In this document: positions 8,032 through 16,772 of the stretch, piece by piece
Layout of the letters: the number at the start of each line of letters is the position of its first letter
How positions within the stretch are numbered: position 1 is the stretch's first letter
Assembly: GCA_039976075.1 (NCBI GenBank)
Contig: JBDWFY010000001.1
Coordinates: 1,426,001-1,490,000, forward strand
Source: JBDWFY01 sp039976075
GTDB taxonomy: Bacteria > Pseudomonadota > Alphaproteobacteria > Rhizobiales > Stappiaceae
Length of the DNA stretch: 64,000 nucleotides
Reading direction: 5' to 3'
Notes under the pieces: model-generated
The model's database searches: none
What the model was told of the DNA's origin: nothing
What the model saw: the letters and a program-made list of their open reading frames with translations, nothing else
Program-made: the position numbers and the translations under genes

Positions 8032-9573
8032 GTGTTGAGTATCGGTCTTCCACGTATTTTGAGCGCCAGCCTCGCCTGTCTGCGAAAATCGGCCTTGGTA
8101 TTAGGATTGTGCACGGTTGGTGCTGCCTATTCCGGCGATGTTGCGGCAAATCCGAAATATTCGGGTATTGTCATTGATGCAAAGACGGGCCGCACACTTT
8201 ATTCATATAAGGCGAACACCCTCCGTTATCCCGCGTCCCTGACCAAGATCATGACCTTGTACGTCTTGTTCGAGGAGCTGGAAGCCGGACGCATGACCTT
8301 GAACACAAAACTCAAGGTCTCAAAATATGCCGCCGGACAGGCACCGTCAAAAATCGGATTCAAGCCCGGTCAGACGATCTCCGTTCGCAATGCCATACGT
8401 GCGCTGGTAACCAAATCAGCTAATGATGTTGCAACGGCTATTGCAGAAAATGTTTCCGGATCGGAGAAAAAGTTCGCGGCACGCATGACCAGAACTGCCA
8501 AACAGATCGGGATGCGTAAAACAACATTTCGCAATGCGCACGGTCTCCCCAATTCAAAACAACGGACAACTGCGAAAGACATGGCCGTTCTGGGTCGTGC
8601 CATCCAGGAACGGTTTCCGACATATTACAAGTATTTCTCCACCAGGACCTTTTCCTATCGCGGCCGAAAATACGGTAACCACAACAAGTTGCTGGGTCGC
8701 GTCCGCGGAGTCGATGGCATCAAAACCGGCTACATTCGTGCTTCAGGTTTTAATCTTGTCACATCCGTCAACCGTGATGGACGCCATATTGTGGCGGTCG
8801 TAATGGGCGGCAAAAGCGGCGCATCACGAAATGCGCAGATGAAGAAGTTGATCGGCCTGTATCTCCGTAAAGCCAAAAAAGGTAAAAAGCGCTCTTATGT
8901 GCTGTCTGCGGCGCAACGCCGGTATGGTGGAGCAGTTGATCTGGCATTCAAAAATGCACCGGTTCCGGCAACTAAACCGGTTCTGACAGTTGCTGTCGCT
9001 GCACTGCCAATTCAGGCTCCGACGGTTACACAGGCAACTGCTATCGCCCCGGTCATCGACCGTTTTGCGGCAACGGACGCGACGACACCCGTCCGTCGAC
9101 ATTCGCTGGAAACCCAGGTCACACCTAAAAGTCGGATATCGCCCAAAAGCCGGATATCGCAAAGCTTCGACGTGGCAAAAACCCTTCCGCCTATGCGTAA
9201 ACCCGCACAGACCGATACCATTTCCGCCGTGATAGCGCAGGCGCCCATCGCCGTTCCTTCTCAGGCTACGCCAAAACCGCAGGAACTGAGAGAGTTCGTC
9301 TCCACTCACAATTCACAAAGCCCCGTTGGCGGCTGGCAGGTACAGATCGCCGCAACGCCGACACAAAACGGTGCCATCAGTTTACTGAAATCCGCGCAGA
9401 CAAAAGTAGGGTCACCCCTTCGGAGCTACGATCCCTACACTGAGCCTGTTAGCGCAAAAGGGGAAACTCTTTTCCGTGCCCGATTTGTTGGTTTTGACAC
9501 AAAATCCGCAGCAGTAGCTGCATGCCGATCGCTTAAGAAAGCGAAATATGCCTGTTACACTATCTACCAGTAA
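8032..9573 (+). CDS. D-alanyl-D-alanine carboxypeptidase (peptidase S11) with SPOR domain
   Basis: 513 residues. An N-terminal signal sequence (hydrophobic residues about 20-34) precedes a penicillin-binding S11 domain with all three motifs: SLTK (nucleophile Ser69), SAN (129-131) and KTG (231-233). A low-complexity Pro/Thr/Ala linker (about 300-430) leads to a C-terminal SPOR domain (about 433-513) that binds denuded peptidoglycan at the division site. It trims terminal D-Ala from stem pentapeptides in the periplasm. The start is GTG at 8032 or TTG one codon later. Two 18-bp direct repeats (9124-9159) encode a repeated Lys-Ser-Arg-Ile-Ser unit in the linker. Confidence 0.93.
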   Translation: MLSIGLPRILSASLACLRKSALVLGLCTVGAAYSGDVAANPKYSGIVIDAKTGRTLYSYKANTLRYPASLTKIMTLYVLFEELEAGRMTLNTKLKVSKYAAGQAPSKIGFKPGQTISVRNAIRALVTKSANDVATAIAENVSGSEKKFAARMTRTAKQIGMRKTTFRNAHGLPNSKQRTTAKDMAVLGRAIQERFPTYYKYFSTRTFSYRGRKYGNHNKLLGRVRGVDGIKTGYIRASGFNLVTSVNRDGRHIVAVVMGGKSGASRNAQMKKLIGLYLRKAKKGKKRSYVLSAAQRRYGGAVDLAFKNAPVPATKPVLTVAVAALPIQAPTVTQATAIAPVIDRFAATDATTPVRRHSLETQVTPKSRISPKSRISQSFDVAKTLPPMRKPAQTDTISAVIAQAPIAVPSQATPKPQELREFVSTHNSQSPVGGWQVQIAATPTQNGAISLLKSAQTKVGSPLRSYDPYTEPVSAKGETLFRARFVGFDTKSAAVAACRSLKKAKYACYTIYQ

Positions 9574-9588
9574 TGCGTTGAGGTGGTT

Positions 9589-10296
9589 CTAATGCCCGCT
9601 GAGAAGTCTGTCTTTGGCCTGATTGATCTTGGCCGCAAGAAAAGTCGATCCGCCACGGTCGGGGTGCAGTCGGATCATCAAGCGCCGGTGCGCTTCCCTA
9701 ATTTCCGTCTTCCCGGCGCCGGGAGAAAGCCCCAGGACCTGGTAAGCCTCCTTATCGGTCATAGCGCCCGTGCTCGCAGAAGCGCTCTGCCCCGAGCTCT
9801 CGTTCGCGTCGAAGTCTTCACGCCAGCTGGGGTTCCTGCGGTCAAAGTACGCCTCTAAAAGTGCGCGGCTTTCTTCGTCCGCGCCGCAGTCCAGCCACAG
9901 GGCGCGAAGCATGTCGCGATCCATCTGATCAAGATCAGAACCATCATACGTTCCGGCAATCACGCGCCCCCGCATGGCACCGCTATCGTGATCCAGCTGC
10001 ATTTCCAGCATGGCTGTTCTAACGGTTGATATTTTACCCGAAGTCGGTCTTGAGCCACCAACCCTGCCAAAACCTGGTATGCCACCCAATCCTAGAAGCG
10101 AAAGGCCGAATCCGGCAACCGCCAGACCGAATACCCATCGACCTGTAAACATCAGTATCGCAGCAATAAATAGCAGCACTCCACCGGAGACTTGTTTGAT
10201 CTGACGGGCTAAATCAGCGGGACTGGCCGCGACAAAGCGTTTTGCAGCGAAAACAAGCAGCACAAGAGCGGCCACCCCCAAAAAGAAATACGGCAT
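9589..10296 (-). CDS. Membrane-anchored J-domain protein
   Basis: 235 residues: an N-terminal transmembrane helix (about 3-18), a second hydrophobic pair (about 38-73), a cytoplasmic TerB-like or unclassified middle part with acidic residues, and a C-terminal J domain (about 178-235) with HPDRGG. The end (KINQAKDRLL) resembles Tim14/Pam18-type J domains of alphaproteobacteria. It should stimulate DnaK at the inner membrane. The VWA gene lies upstream on the same strand with a 25-base gap, so they are probably co-transcribed. Confidence 0.87.
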   Translation of the reverse strand: MPYFFLGVAALVLLVFAAKRFVAASPADLARQIKQVSGGVLLFIAAILMFTGRWVFGLAVAGFGLSLLGLGGIPGFGRVGGSRPTSGKISTVRTAMLEMQLDHDSGAMRGRVIAGTYDGSDLDQMDRDMLRALWLDCGADEESRALLEAYFDRRNPSWREDFDANESSGQSASASTGAMTDKEAYQVLGLSPGAGKTEIREAHRRLMIRLHPDRGGSTFLAAKINQAKDRLLSGH

Positions 10297-10321
10297 TGGT
10301 CTTCTTTTCCGTCTCGTATCC

Positions 10322-11047
10322 TCAGGGTTTCATCTGCGTCAGCAATTGCTGCGCGCTTTGTGCACTTTCGCCGCGCAGGTTCTGTAAAGCCTTTCGACCG
10401 CCAGCCGCATAGACCGCAATTGCACGCAAAAGATCGCCCAAATGTTTGGCGGCAGCGTTGTCGAAGCGAAAATAAGCGCCGTTGGTCAATCGGGCAATTT
10501 CGCGAAATGTCGGTTCTGCGTCAGCATCATGACCTTCCTGAAAAACAAAGACCGGTACACCCAGCAATCCAAGCTCCCCGGCACGCATACACAGGTCATC
10601 GGCTTTTTCCTCCATGCAGTCACCGACAAATACCAGAGCCTGCACTTTTTTCCTGCGGGTTTCTTTAATTGCGTGCGCCAGAACCTTGGTGATCTGGGTA
10701 TGTCCACCTCGGCAATCGATCCTTGTCATCAGATCACGAAGCCTTTTTGCATCGGACACCCATTTGCTGCTCCGGCATTCCGAGTATCCGCGAAAATAGA
10801 TCAGCTGAATATCCAACCCGCTGACTTTACCAGCCTCTTCGAACATTCCTGCCTGCAACGTACAGGCCCGATCCCAGGTGCGTTGTCGGCTCATGGTCGC
10901 ATCAAGTGCAAACAGTAAACGGCCATTGGCACCGTCGGAGGGTTGAATTTGCTGCGCCCGATCGAGAAACGACTCAATATCCGCCTTGCTGGACTTATCC
11001 AGCGACGCAGGGTTTCCTGTTTTGCCAGTCAGTTCGTTTTTCGCCAT
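10322..11047 (-). CDS. VWA domain-containing protein
   Basis: 241 residues, cytoplasmic. A von Willebrand A-like domain begins near residue 44 (LLFALDATMSR) and continues through GGHTQITKVLAHAI, ALVFVGDCMEE and GVPVFVFQEG. The MIDAS motif reads D-x-T-x-S instead of D-x-S-x-S, so metal binding may still work. This conserved alphaproteobacterial family has no assigned function. It is placed directly before the J-domain gene, so a chaperone-linked role is possible but speculative. Confidence 0.8.
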   Translation of the reverse strand: MAKNELTGKTGNPASLDKSSKADIESFLDRAQQIQPSDGANGRLLFALDATMSRQRTWDRACTLQAGMFEEAGKVSGLDIQLIYFRGYSECRSSKWVSDAKRLRDLMTRIDCRGGHTQITKVLAHAIKETRRKKVQALVFVGDCMEEKADDLCMRAGELGLLGVPVFVFQEGHDADAEPTFREIARLTNGAYFRFDNAAAKHLGDLLRAIAVYAAGGRKALQNLRGESAQSAQQLLTQMKP

Positions 11048-11259
11048 ATTCTCAATTGGAAGCGTGAGTGCTCTCTGCTCTTTAATATGTGGGCGATTTA
11101 ATGATCGCCAAGGGATTCATCCCCGAATTATGACTCATTGTGCCTCGATAGCAAGAAACCGCATGGCCGATCTCTTGTTGATATTGCGCCGCAACATTTA
11201 TTTCTTATGCTGGCTTACATATCCCACAACTGCAAGGCCCAGATCGGTTCAAAAATCAA

Positions 11260-12108
11260 ATGACTCATTTCCCGCTGATAGTCCGCGATATCCGCACTCT
11301 GCAAGAATGGTCCCACAATCTGAAAATGAACGGCGAATCCTTAGGGTTTGTTCCGACGATGGGCGCTCTTCACGAAGGTCACTTGTCCCTGATATCGGAA
11401 GCAAAAAAGCGCTGTGACAGGACGGCTGTTTCGATTTTTGTCAATCCAGCTCAATTTGCCCCGACCGAAGACTTTGAAGCCTATCCTCGCACAGAAAAGC
11501 GCGATCTTCAGCAATTGCGGGACCTCGGCGTCGACACAGTGTTTGCTCCAAATGGTGCAGAAATGTATGCCGCAGACCACTCGACTTCTATCCATCCAAA
11601 CGGTCCGGCTCTTGGACTTGAGACAGATTTTCGGCCTGATTTTTTCAATGGTGTGGCGCTCGTGGTAACAAAACTTCTGCTTGCCGCGCTGCCGGATATC
11701 GCAGTTTTCGGTGAGAAAGACTACCAGCAGTTGCTGGTGATAAAAAAGTTGGTAGACGATTTGAACATTCCGGTCAGAATTATCGGCGCGCCGACTGTCA
11801 GGGAAGCCGATGGCCTCGCGCTGTCCTCCCGCAATGCCTATCTCAGTTCAGAGCATCGGCAGATCGCACCGAAACTCGCCAGTGTGATGATGCAGGTGGT
11901 TTCGCAGATCAAACAGGAACATAAACCGAGAGAGTGTCTGTCCGAAGGCTGTGAGCAGCTAAGGGAAGCGGGATTTAAAATTGACTACCTGGAACTGCGT
12001 GACGCCGAAACTCTGCGAAGACCTGCAGATGATTTTTCGGGGCCTCGCAGGCTCCTTGCAGCAACATGGCTGGGAAACACGCGCCTTATCGACAACATGA
12101 GTGCTTAG
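11260..12108 (+). CDS. panC: Pantothenate synthetase
   Basis: 282 residues, the usual length. Shows the nucleotidyl-transferase motifs: PTMGALHEGHLSLI (HxGH), NPAQFAPTEDF, GEKDYQQLLVI and LSSRNAYLS. It condenses pantoate and beta-alanine with ATP to make pantothenate for coenzyme A. panB, often adjacent, is not in the window. The promoter must lie in the 212-base gap shared with the divergent VWA gene. No strong ribosome site precedes the ATG. Confidence 0.97.
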   Translation: MTHFPLIVRDIRTLQEWSHNLKMNGESLGFVPTMGALHEGHLSLISEAKKRCDRTAVSIFVNPAQFAPTEDFEAYPRTEKRDLQQLRDLGVDTVFAPNGAEMYAADHSTSIHPNGPALGLETDFRPDFFNGVALVVTKLLLAALPDIAVFGEKDYQQLLVIKKLVDDLNIPVRIIGAPTVREADGLALSSRNAYLSSEHRQIAPKLASVMMQVVSQIKQEHKPRECLSEGCEQLREAGFKIDYLELRDAETLRRPADDFSGPRRLLAATWLGNTRLIDNMSA

Positions 12109-12153
12109 TGCGCCTCAAGAAAACAAAGGCGATACTCGGTTTCCAGCTAAGGT

Positions 12154-12579
12154 CTAGATCAGGCACAATTCCGCAAGATCACGACGCATCGCTTCAGGAA
12201 TTTCTACGCCCTTTGCTCCCCGTTTCAAATCAGCGGGTGCATCTTCTTCCTTGAAGTAACGCCACCCCTGAAACGCGCGGCGAGGCTGCCCTTTTGTCAA
12301 TATGAGGCGAGGATCCAACACAAGATCGCATCGACGTATCCCTGCACTGTCGGTAAAAACCTGAATATCGACAAGAGTTTGCCGAACCTGAATGACGCCC
12401 TTGATCACCCAGTAGAGAGAACCGCCATCTAACAATTCATCGCGGCGTGTGGGTACCATTCGCGTGGTATGAACGCTATTGCGCGGCCCGCCATGCTTCT
12501 CAGCTTCGAAATCGCGATAGGCTTGCAGTTCCTCAACCGAGCCAACGCCGACACAGAGTTTTACCAAATTAAGTACCAT
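12154..12579 (-). CDS. DUF1489 family protein
   Basis: 141 residues, soluble, no signal peptide. Matches the alphaproteobacterial DUF1489 family in its N-terminal LVKLCVGV, the GGSLYWVIKGVIQVRQ core and the RAFQGWRYFKEEDAPAD C-terminal block. Function unknown. It converges on panC with a 45-base gap. Confidence 0.82.
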   Translation of the reverse strand: MVLNLVKLCVGVGSVEELQAYRDFEAEKHGGPRNSVHTTRMVPTRRDELLDGGSLYWVIKGVIQVRQTLVDIQVFTDSAGIRRCDLVLDPRLILTKGQPRRAFQGWRYFKEEDAPADLKRGAKGVEIPEAMRRDLAELCLI

Positions 12580-13341
12580 GTCTCATGATTTAGCAATTTG
12601 TGCAGCCATGGCAAATCAACAAAGGGGCTGACAATTGCTTTTGCACAGTCTGGTATTCTCCATACTGGCTGCATAATTGATAATTATCGGTTGAGGGACC
12701 TGAAATTCAAGCAGATCGATTGACCCGGCGATTGGATCGCATGAAATGCCGAGGGTATCATTTTTATCTTGTGTCCTTATGGACAAATTGCTTCAACTTT
12801 TTCAAACGACCAGTTCGCCATGGTTCCGGAAAAAGGGACGGATGAGACGCCACACCAGCAAGATAGAGACTGTGTGCCAAAGACTGGATAGCCAGTCCGT
12901 TATACCTATTAGGTAAAATCCGAAATGTCGGTAATAGAGCCTTACCTCGTCGAAAGTTTCGGGTTGCGGTTTGTCGGAATGGACATTACCGGGTTTTATG
13001 TGTTGGCCGTCACAGATCTTTGTCATCTAATGACATTAAGTATTAAACGGAGATTAGGACAGCCTCTAAAGAGATTAGTCAATATCAGATTAGTCTTATA
13101 TGGCCTAATTCACCCTTTAAATGTAAACTATCAACATGCGTAATAGGCGGCATTTGCGGAATGTTGTCGACAATCGAGTATAATCGAAAAAAAACAGTGA
13201 AGTAAACTAATGATGCCACCATTGTAATATTTACTAGGTAGTCAAACGAAGTTATACAACCAATCCATGTTGCGGGAAAATGTACTCGTTATGCGGCATT
13301 TTTGATTTGCAACCATCATCAATACAACAGCAAGGCAACAT
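12580..13341. other. 762-base stretch without a recognisable gene
   Basis: Lies between DUF1489 and the ArsR-family gene. AT-rich and without a convincing ORF, tRNA or riboswitch. It holds a GATAATTATC palindrome near 12680 and three GATTAG-type repeats between 13050 and 13095, two of them extended to AGATTAGTC. Short frames here have no plausible composition or ribosome site. It borders a pseudogene region and may be decayed sequence. Confidence 0.5.
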
Positions 13342-13680
13342 GTGACTCTTACGATCAGCGCCATGGAAGTCGGGAAATCAGACGTCGTCGATATGACCGA
13401 ATTCTACCAAAAAATCGAAGAACCGATACGCCTGTTGAAGCTTCTGGCCAACGACAAGCGACTATTGATTCTCTGCCAGCTTGCCCAAAGCGGCGAAATG
13501 TCAGTTAATACCCTAGCAGACTCAATACAGTTAGGTCAGTCTGCACTGTCGCAGCACCTCGCGAAAATGCGCGCCGAAGGTCTCGTAAAATATAGACGGG
13601 AAGCACAGACACTTCATTATAGCATTGGCGACCCTAACGTCGCTAAAATACTGATGCTACTCAAAGAGCTATATTGCTGA
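13342..13680 (+). CDS. ArsR/SmtB-family repressor of the BigR/SqrR/YgaV type
   Basis: 112 residues, a winged helix-turn-helix (LLANDKRLLILCQLAQSGE, recognition helix GQSALSQHLAKMRAEGL, wing RREAQTLHYSI). It lacks the metal-ligand sets of ArsR/SmtB sensors but has two cysteines, Cys45 in the LLILC motif and Cys112 as the last residue. That matches the dithiol pair of the persulfide sensors SqrR and BigR, spaced 66 residues there and 67 here. The GTG start is preceded by AAGG. No sulfide oxidation gene lies nearby, so the regulon is unknown. Confidence 0.82.
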   Translation: MTLTISAMEVGKSDVVDMTEFYQKIEEPIRLLKLLANDKRLLILCQLAQSGEMSVNTLADSIQLGQSALSQHLAKMRAEGLVKYRREAQTLHYSIGDPNVAKILMLLKELYC

Positions 13681-13684
13681 GCAG

Positions 13685-13930
13685 CCAACAGGTGGCGACA
13701 TTGAAAGCAAGGCCTCCCGCGGAGGTTTCCTTGTATTTATCGCTCATGTCGAGCCCGGTCCGATGCTTTGTCTCACTACAGGTATCGAGCGCCACAAAAT
13801 GCTCGCGCTGACCTCTGAGCGCCAGTGACGGCGATGTAACGACTTTGCCTGCCTCCCGCGCTTACGTTCGATGCAGGGTACCTGAACAAGTCCTTCAACA
13901 GGGTCACACGTCATGCCCGGATGAAGCTCA
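13685..13930 (-). pseudogene. sdaA: Decayed C-terminal end of an L-serine dehydratase gene
   Basis: Reading down the minus strand, GMTCDPVEGLVQVPCIER (about 13917-13864) matches the cluster-binding region of iron-sulfur L-serine ammonia-lyases. The frame then shifts, and the other frame gives SLALRGQREHFVALD followed by TGLDMSDKYKETSAGGLAFNV, the normal C-terminus. The expected stop after the last Cys has become TGG (13687-13685). A short stretch between the two parts is missing. The upstream two thirds are absent. No functional enzyme can be made. Confidence 0.8.
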
Positions 13931-14045
13931 GGAGCGGTCTGCGGCATAGCCTCATAGAAAAGAGAATTTCCGGCAACAGGCATCGGTAAAGACACTTGAA
14001 GGGTACTCTCCGGTGTGAAAGAGACAGCCGTTCAATCAGCTTCGG

Positions 14046-15512
14046 TTATGACGTCCAGATGGGCATCAGAGCATCAACATATTCACGGAATCTCTTGTAT
14101 CCGGCATCATATGTTTTCGTGTTGTCTGCATCAGGCAGGCACGGCGGTTGTGGATCGTCCGACGCCTGTGCTGCGGGAGGCTCTCCAGCGCCTAGTGCGG
14201 CACCCCCCAAAAGCGCTGCGCCTCTGATACCAATATCATCGGCAGCAAGTCGTACCGGACTTCCCAACACCTCGGCCAGAATCTGCCGCCACAACTCACT
14301 GCGAGCCCCTCCCCCTGCAACAACAAACCCTTTTCGGGAAACAGTCGCGGCTTCATCAACGCAGTGGCGCAGACTGAAAGCCACCCCCTCCAACACGGCA
14401 CGGGCAAGATCAGATTTACTCGTTTCCGGCCGCAACCCAATAAATACACCACTCGCATCCGGCGCGACGAACGGAGCGCGCTCCCCGGTCAAATACGGAA
14501 GGAAAATGATGCCATTTGAGTTTAGAGGCGATTTTTCTGCGGATTTGACTACATCTTGTGCGCCACCAGGCCAAATCTCCGGATGAAGATTGGCCAGCCA
14601 ATCGACGGCGGAAGCGCCCGACTGAGGGCCTTGCACATATAGCCATCTGTCACCGTAAGGATGAATGACCGTTGCTCCGATAGGGTGTTCCGGCTGAGAG
14701 GACGGTTCCAACACTGAACTCACCACTGCGGTCGTACCCAAAATCAGCAGCGACTCACCAACCGTATTCAGTCCGGCACCGATATGCATCGCGGCAACAT
14801 CAAGCGCTCCGACGGCAACCGGTAATCCCTGTTTTAGACCCAGATCTTCAGCAGCCTGGCTTGTCAGGACTCCAAGCAACTCTGAAGACAAACGTGGAGG
14901 AAGAACCTTGCCACTCAGATCTTTCACACCGCAAAGCGCGAATGCTTCTTCGCTGTACTGCCGTTTGTTGAGATCGAGAAACGGAATGGATCCATCAGTA
15001 AAATCAGTCTTGAGCTTGCCTGTTAAACGAAAGCCGATCCAGTCCTTCGCATTGCAGATATGGGCAATGTTTTCCACTGTGTCAGGCTCGTGCCGCTTGA
15101 GCCATGCATAAAGAGGAGCACTGGCACCCGGCCAGATTACAGTGCGGCAGATTTTGGCAAGTTCGCTTGATACACCACTTTGTATCCAGTGCTGAACGAT
15201 GCTGCTGGCACGCTGATCATTCCATAGAATTGCATTTCGCGCCGGCCGCAAACTGGCATCCATGGCCCATAACCCATCGCCCTGCCCTGCTACTCCGACA
15301 GAGACAATTTTGTCGGCCGCACACCCGCTTGCAGCTGAAGAAACCGCATGACGCACATTGTCCCAAACCGCTTCCATATCCTGCTCGGACCAACCGGTGT
15401 GGGGGGAAACCGTCTCCGTTTCTTTCGAGGCAACCGATATGCAGGTGCCATCGGTGTCAAAAACTGCTGCTTTCACCGCAGTCGTCCCAACATCAACACC
15501 CAGATGCAACAT
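14046..15512 (-). CDS. FGGY-family carbohydrate kinase
   Basis: 488 residues with both actin-like FGGY halves: LGVDVGTTAVKAAVFD at the start, GQGDGLWAMD and WNDQRA in the first domain, then LGTTAVVSS and FVVAGGGARSELW in the ATP-binding second domain. FGGY kinases phosphorylate sugars, polyols or ketoses in the cytoplasm; this one is nearest in look to the xylulokinase group, but the substrate is not determinable. The ATG at 15512 has GGGAGG four bases upstream. It diverges from the dehydrogenase gene with a palindromic operator candidate between them. Confidence 0.88.
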   Translation of the reverse strand: MLHLGVDVGTTAVKAAVFDTDGTCISVASKETETVSPHTGWSEQDMEAVWDNVRHAVSSAASGCAADKIVSVGVAGQGDGLWAMDASLRPARNAILWNDQRASSIVQHWIQSGVSSELAKICRTVIWPGASAPLYAWLKRHEPDTVENIAHICNAKDWIGFRLTGKLKTDFTDGSIPFLDLNKRQYSEEAFALCGVKDLSGKVLPPRLSSELLGVLTSQAAEDLGLKQGLPVAVGALDVAAMHIGAGLNTVGESLLILGTTAVVSSVLEPSSQPEHPIGATVIHPYGDRWLYVQGPQSGASAVDWLANLHPEIWPGGAQDVVKSAEKSPLNSNGIIFLPYLTGERAPFVAPDASGVFIGLRPETSKSDLARAVLEGVAFSLRHCVDEAATVSRKGFVVAGGGARSELWRQILAEVLGSPVRLAADDIGIRGAALLGGAALGAGEPPAAQASDDPQPPCLPDADNTKTYDAGYKRFREYVDALMPIWTS

Positions 15513-15547
15513 AAAACCTCCCACCCGTCCAACTGACGTTACTTTAA

Positions 15548-15565
15548 TTCTTGTAGTTACTAGAA
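15548..15565. promoter_or_regulatory. Operator candidate of the catabolic locus (site 1)
   Basis: TTCTTGTAGTTACTAGAA, an imperfect palindrome of form TTCTnGTAnnTACnAGAA, 36 bases upstream of the kinase and about 140 bases upstream of the dehydrogenase gene. It shares its TTACTAGA half with the perfect palindrome at 19900-19919. A GTnnnnAC core fits HutC-type GntR operators. Confidence 0.6.
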
Positions 15566-15705
15566 TAAACTAATATGACATTTGAGATTGTAAAGACCCA
15601 CAGCAGCGGGTGAGCAGTGTCGGGATGCGATCTACCCGAACAGCATAAAGCCGTGTCCACGATGCCATCGTACGAGGCTGTTTTGAATACCAAAGGATTA
15701 TTTCC

Positions 15706-16746
15706 ATGCACCGAAAAATTGCGATCATTGGTGACAACTTCATGCTGCCAGACATGTTTTGCGAAAAGTTGATCGAGGTAGTTGGAACAGACCACATACT
15801 CCGTACGCATTGCAACAATTGGCCTGGAGAACCCCTGGTCCACGGTCACACAACTGCGGGAATGGATGGCTTAAAGGAGTATTTTGGTGAGGCTGACTCA
15901 GTCATCGAATTCATCGACGACGCTGAAATACTGATTACACACCTGGCGCCCATGTCCCAAGAGATGCTGATACAACTGCCCGCGCTCAAACTGATCGTCG
16001 TCTCGCGCGGCGGACCGGTAAATGTCAACCTCAAGGCCTGTCGTGATCGGGGTGTACTGGTCGTCAACACGCCTGGACGTAATGCAACAGCCGTTGCGGA
16101 GTTTACAATTGGCGCGATGTTGACTGAATCCAGAAAAATCCGTGTCGGACATGAAGCCCTGCGGCGCGGCAAATGGCGCGACGATTTATACCGCGCAGAC
16201 ACAACTGGCCGGGAACTCAATGAGATGACCGTTGGTATAGTCGGATATGGGGCAATCGGCAGGCTTGTTGCGCAATTGTTACGTGGATTTGGTTGTCAAA
16301 TTCTTGTCCATGATCCTTATGCAAAGCTCTCAAAGGATGATGAATCCGCAGGTGCAAGAATGACGGATTTAGAAGACCTGCTCACCAATAGCGATGTTGT
16401 CACACTACACCCGAAAGTGACCCCCGAAACTGTCGGCATGATGAACTCGGAGGCATTCAATCGAATGCGGCCCGGCGCAATTCTGATCAACACCACGCGA
16501 GGCTCACTCTGCGATGATGACGCTCTCTATGGTGCGCTTACCGAGGGATCTTTGGGCGCGGCGATGATTGATACATTTACGACGGAGCCTATTCCCAAGG
16601 ACTTTCCTCTTCTGACGCTGCCCAACGTGACTTTGACACCCCATATTGCAGGGGCTTCGGTCCGGACTGTTGCGTTTGCTGCCGAAAAAGCCGCCGAAGA
16701 AGTGCGTCGCTACATTGCGGGCGAACCACCGATGAACAGTTGCTGA
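15706..16746 (+). CDS. D-isomer-specific 2-hydroxyacid dehydrogenase
   Basis: 346 residues. The NAD-binding fold shows VGIVGYGAIGRLVAQLL and HDPYA; the substrate part has SRGGPVNVN, and the catalytic set follows: Arg in NTTRGSL, the acidic residue in DTFTTEPIP and His in LTPHIAGAS. Such enzymes interconvert 2-keto and D-2-hydroxy acids. AAGGA lies eight bases before the ATG. It is the only plus-strand gene between the kinase and the regulator and probably oxidises or reduces an acid intermediate of the same pathway. Confidence 0.9.
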   Translation: MHRKIAIIGDNFMLPDMFCEKLIEVVGTDHILRTHCNNWPGEPLVHGHTTAGMDGLKEYFGEADSVIEFIDDAEILITHLAPMSQEMLIQLPALKLIVVSRGGPVNVNLKACRDRGVLVVNTPGRNATAVAEFTIGAMLTESRKIRVGHEALRRGKWRDDLYRADTTGRELNEMTVGIVGYGAIGRLVAQLLRGFGCQILVHDPYAKLSKDDESAGARMTDLEDLLTNSDVVTLHPKVTPETVGMMNSEAFNRMRPGAILINTTRGSLCDDDALYGALTEGSLGAAMIDTFTTEPIPKDFPLLTLPNVTLTPHIAGASVRTVAFAAEKAAEEVRRYIAGEPPMNSC

Positions 16747-16772
16747 TCTCCCAACTGCCAACCACGTTGCAG

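Noticed and set aside
12802..13143. Short overlapping frames in the gene-poor region
   Set aside because: Lengths below 80 codons, no ribosome sites, no protein-like composition and no recognisable homology.
13225..13245. TTACTAG half-site upstream of the ArsR-family gene, similar to the locus operator
   Set aside because: The other half is displaced by several bases, so it is not a proper palindrome; it could be chance in an AT-rich stretch.
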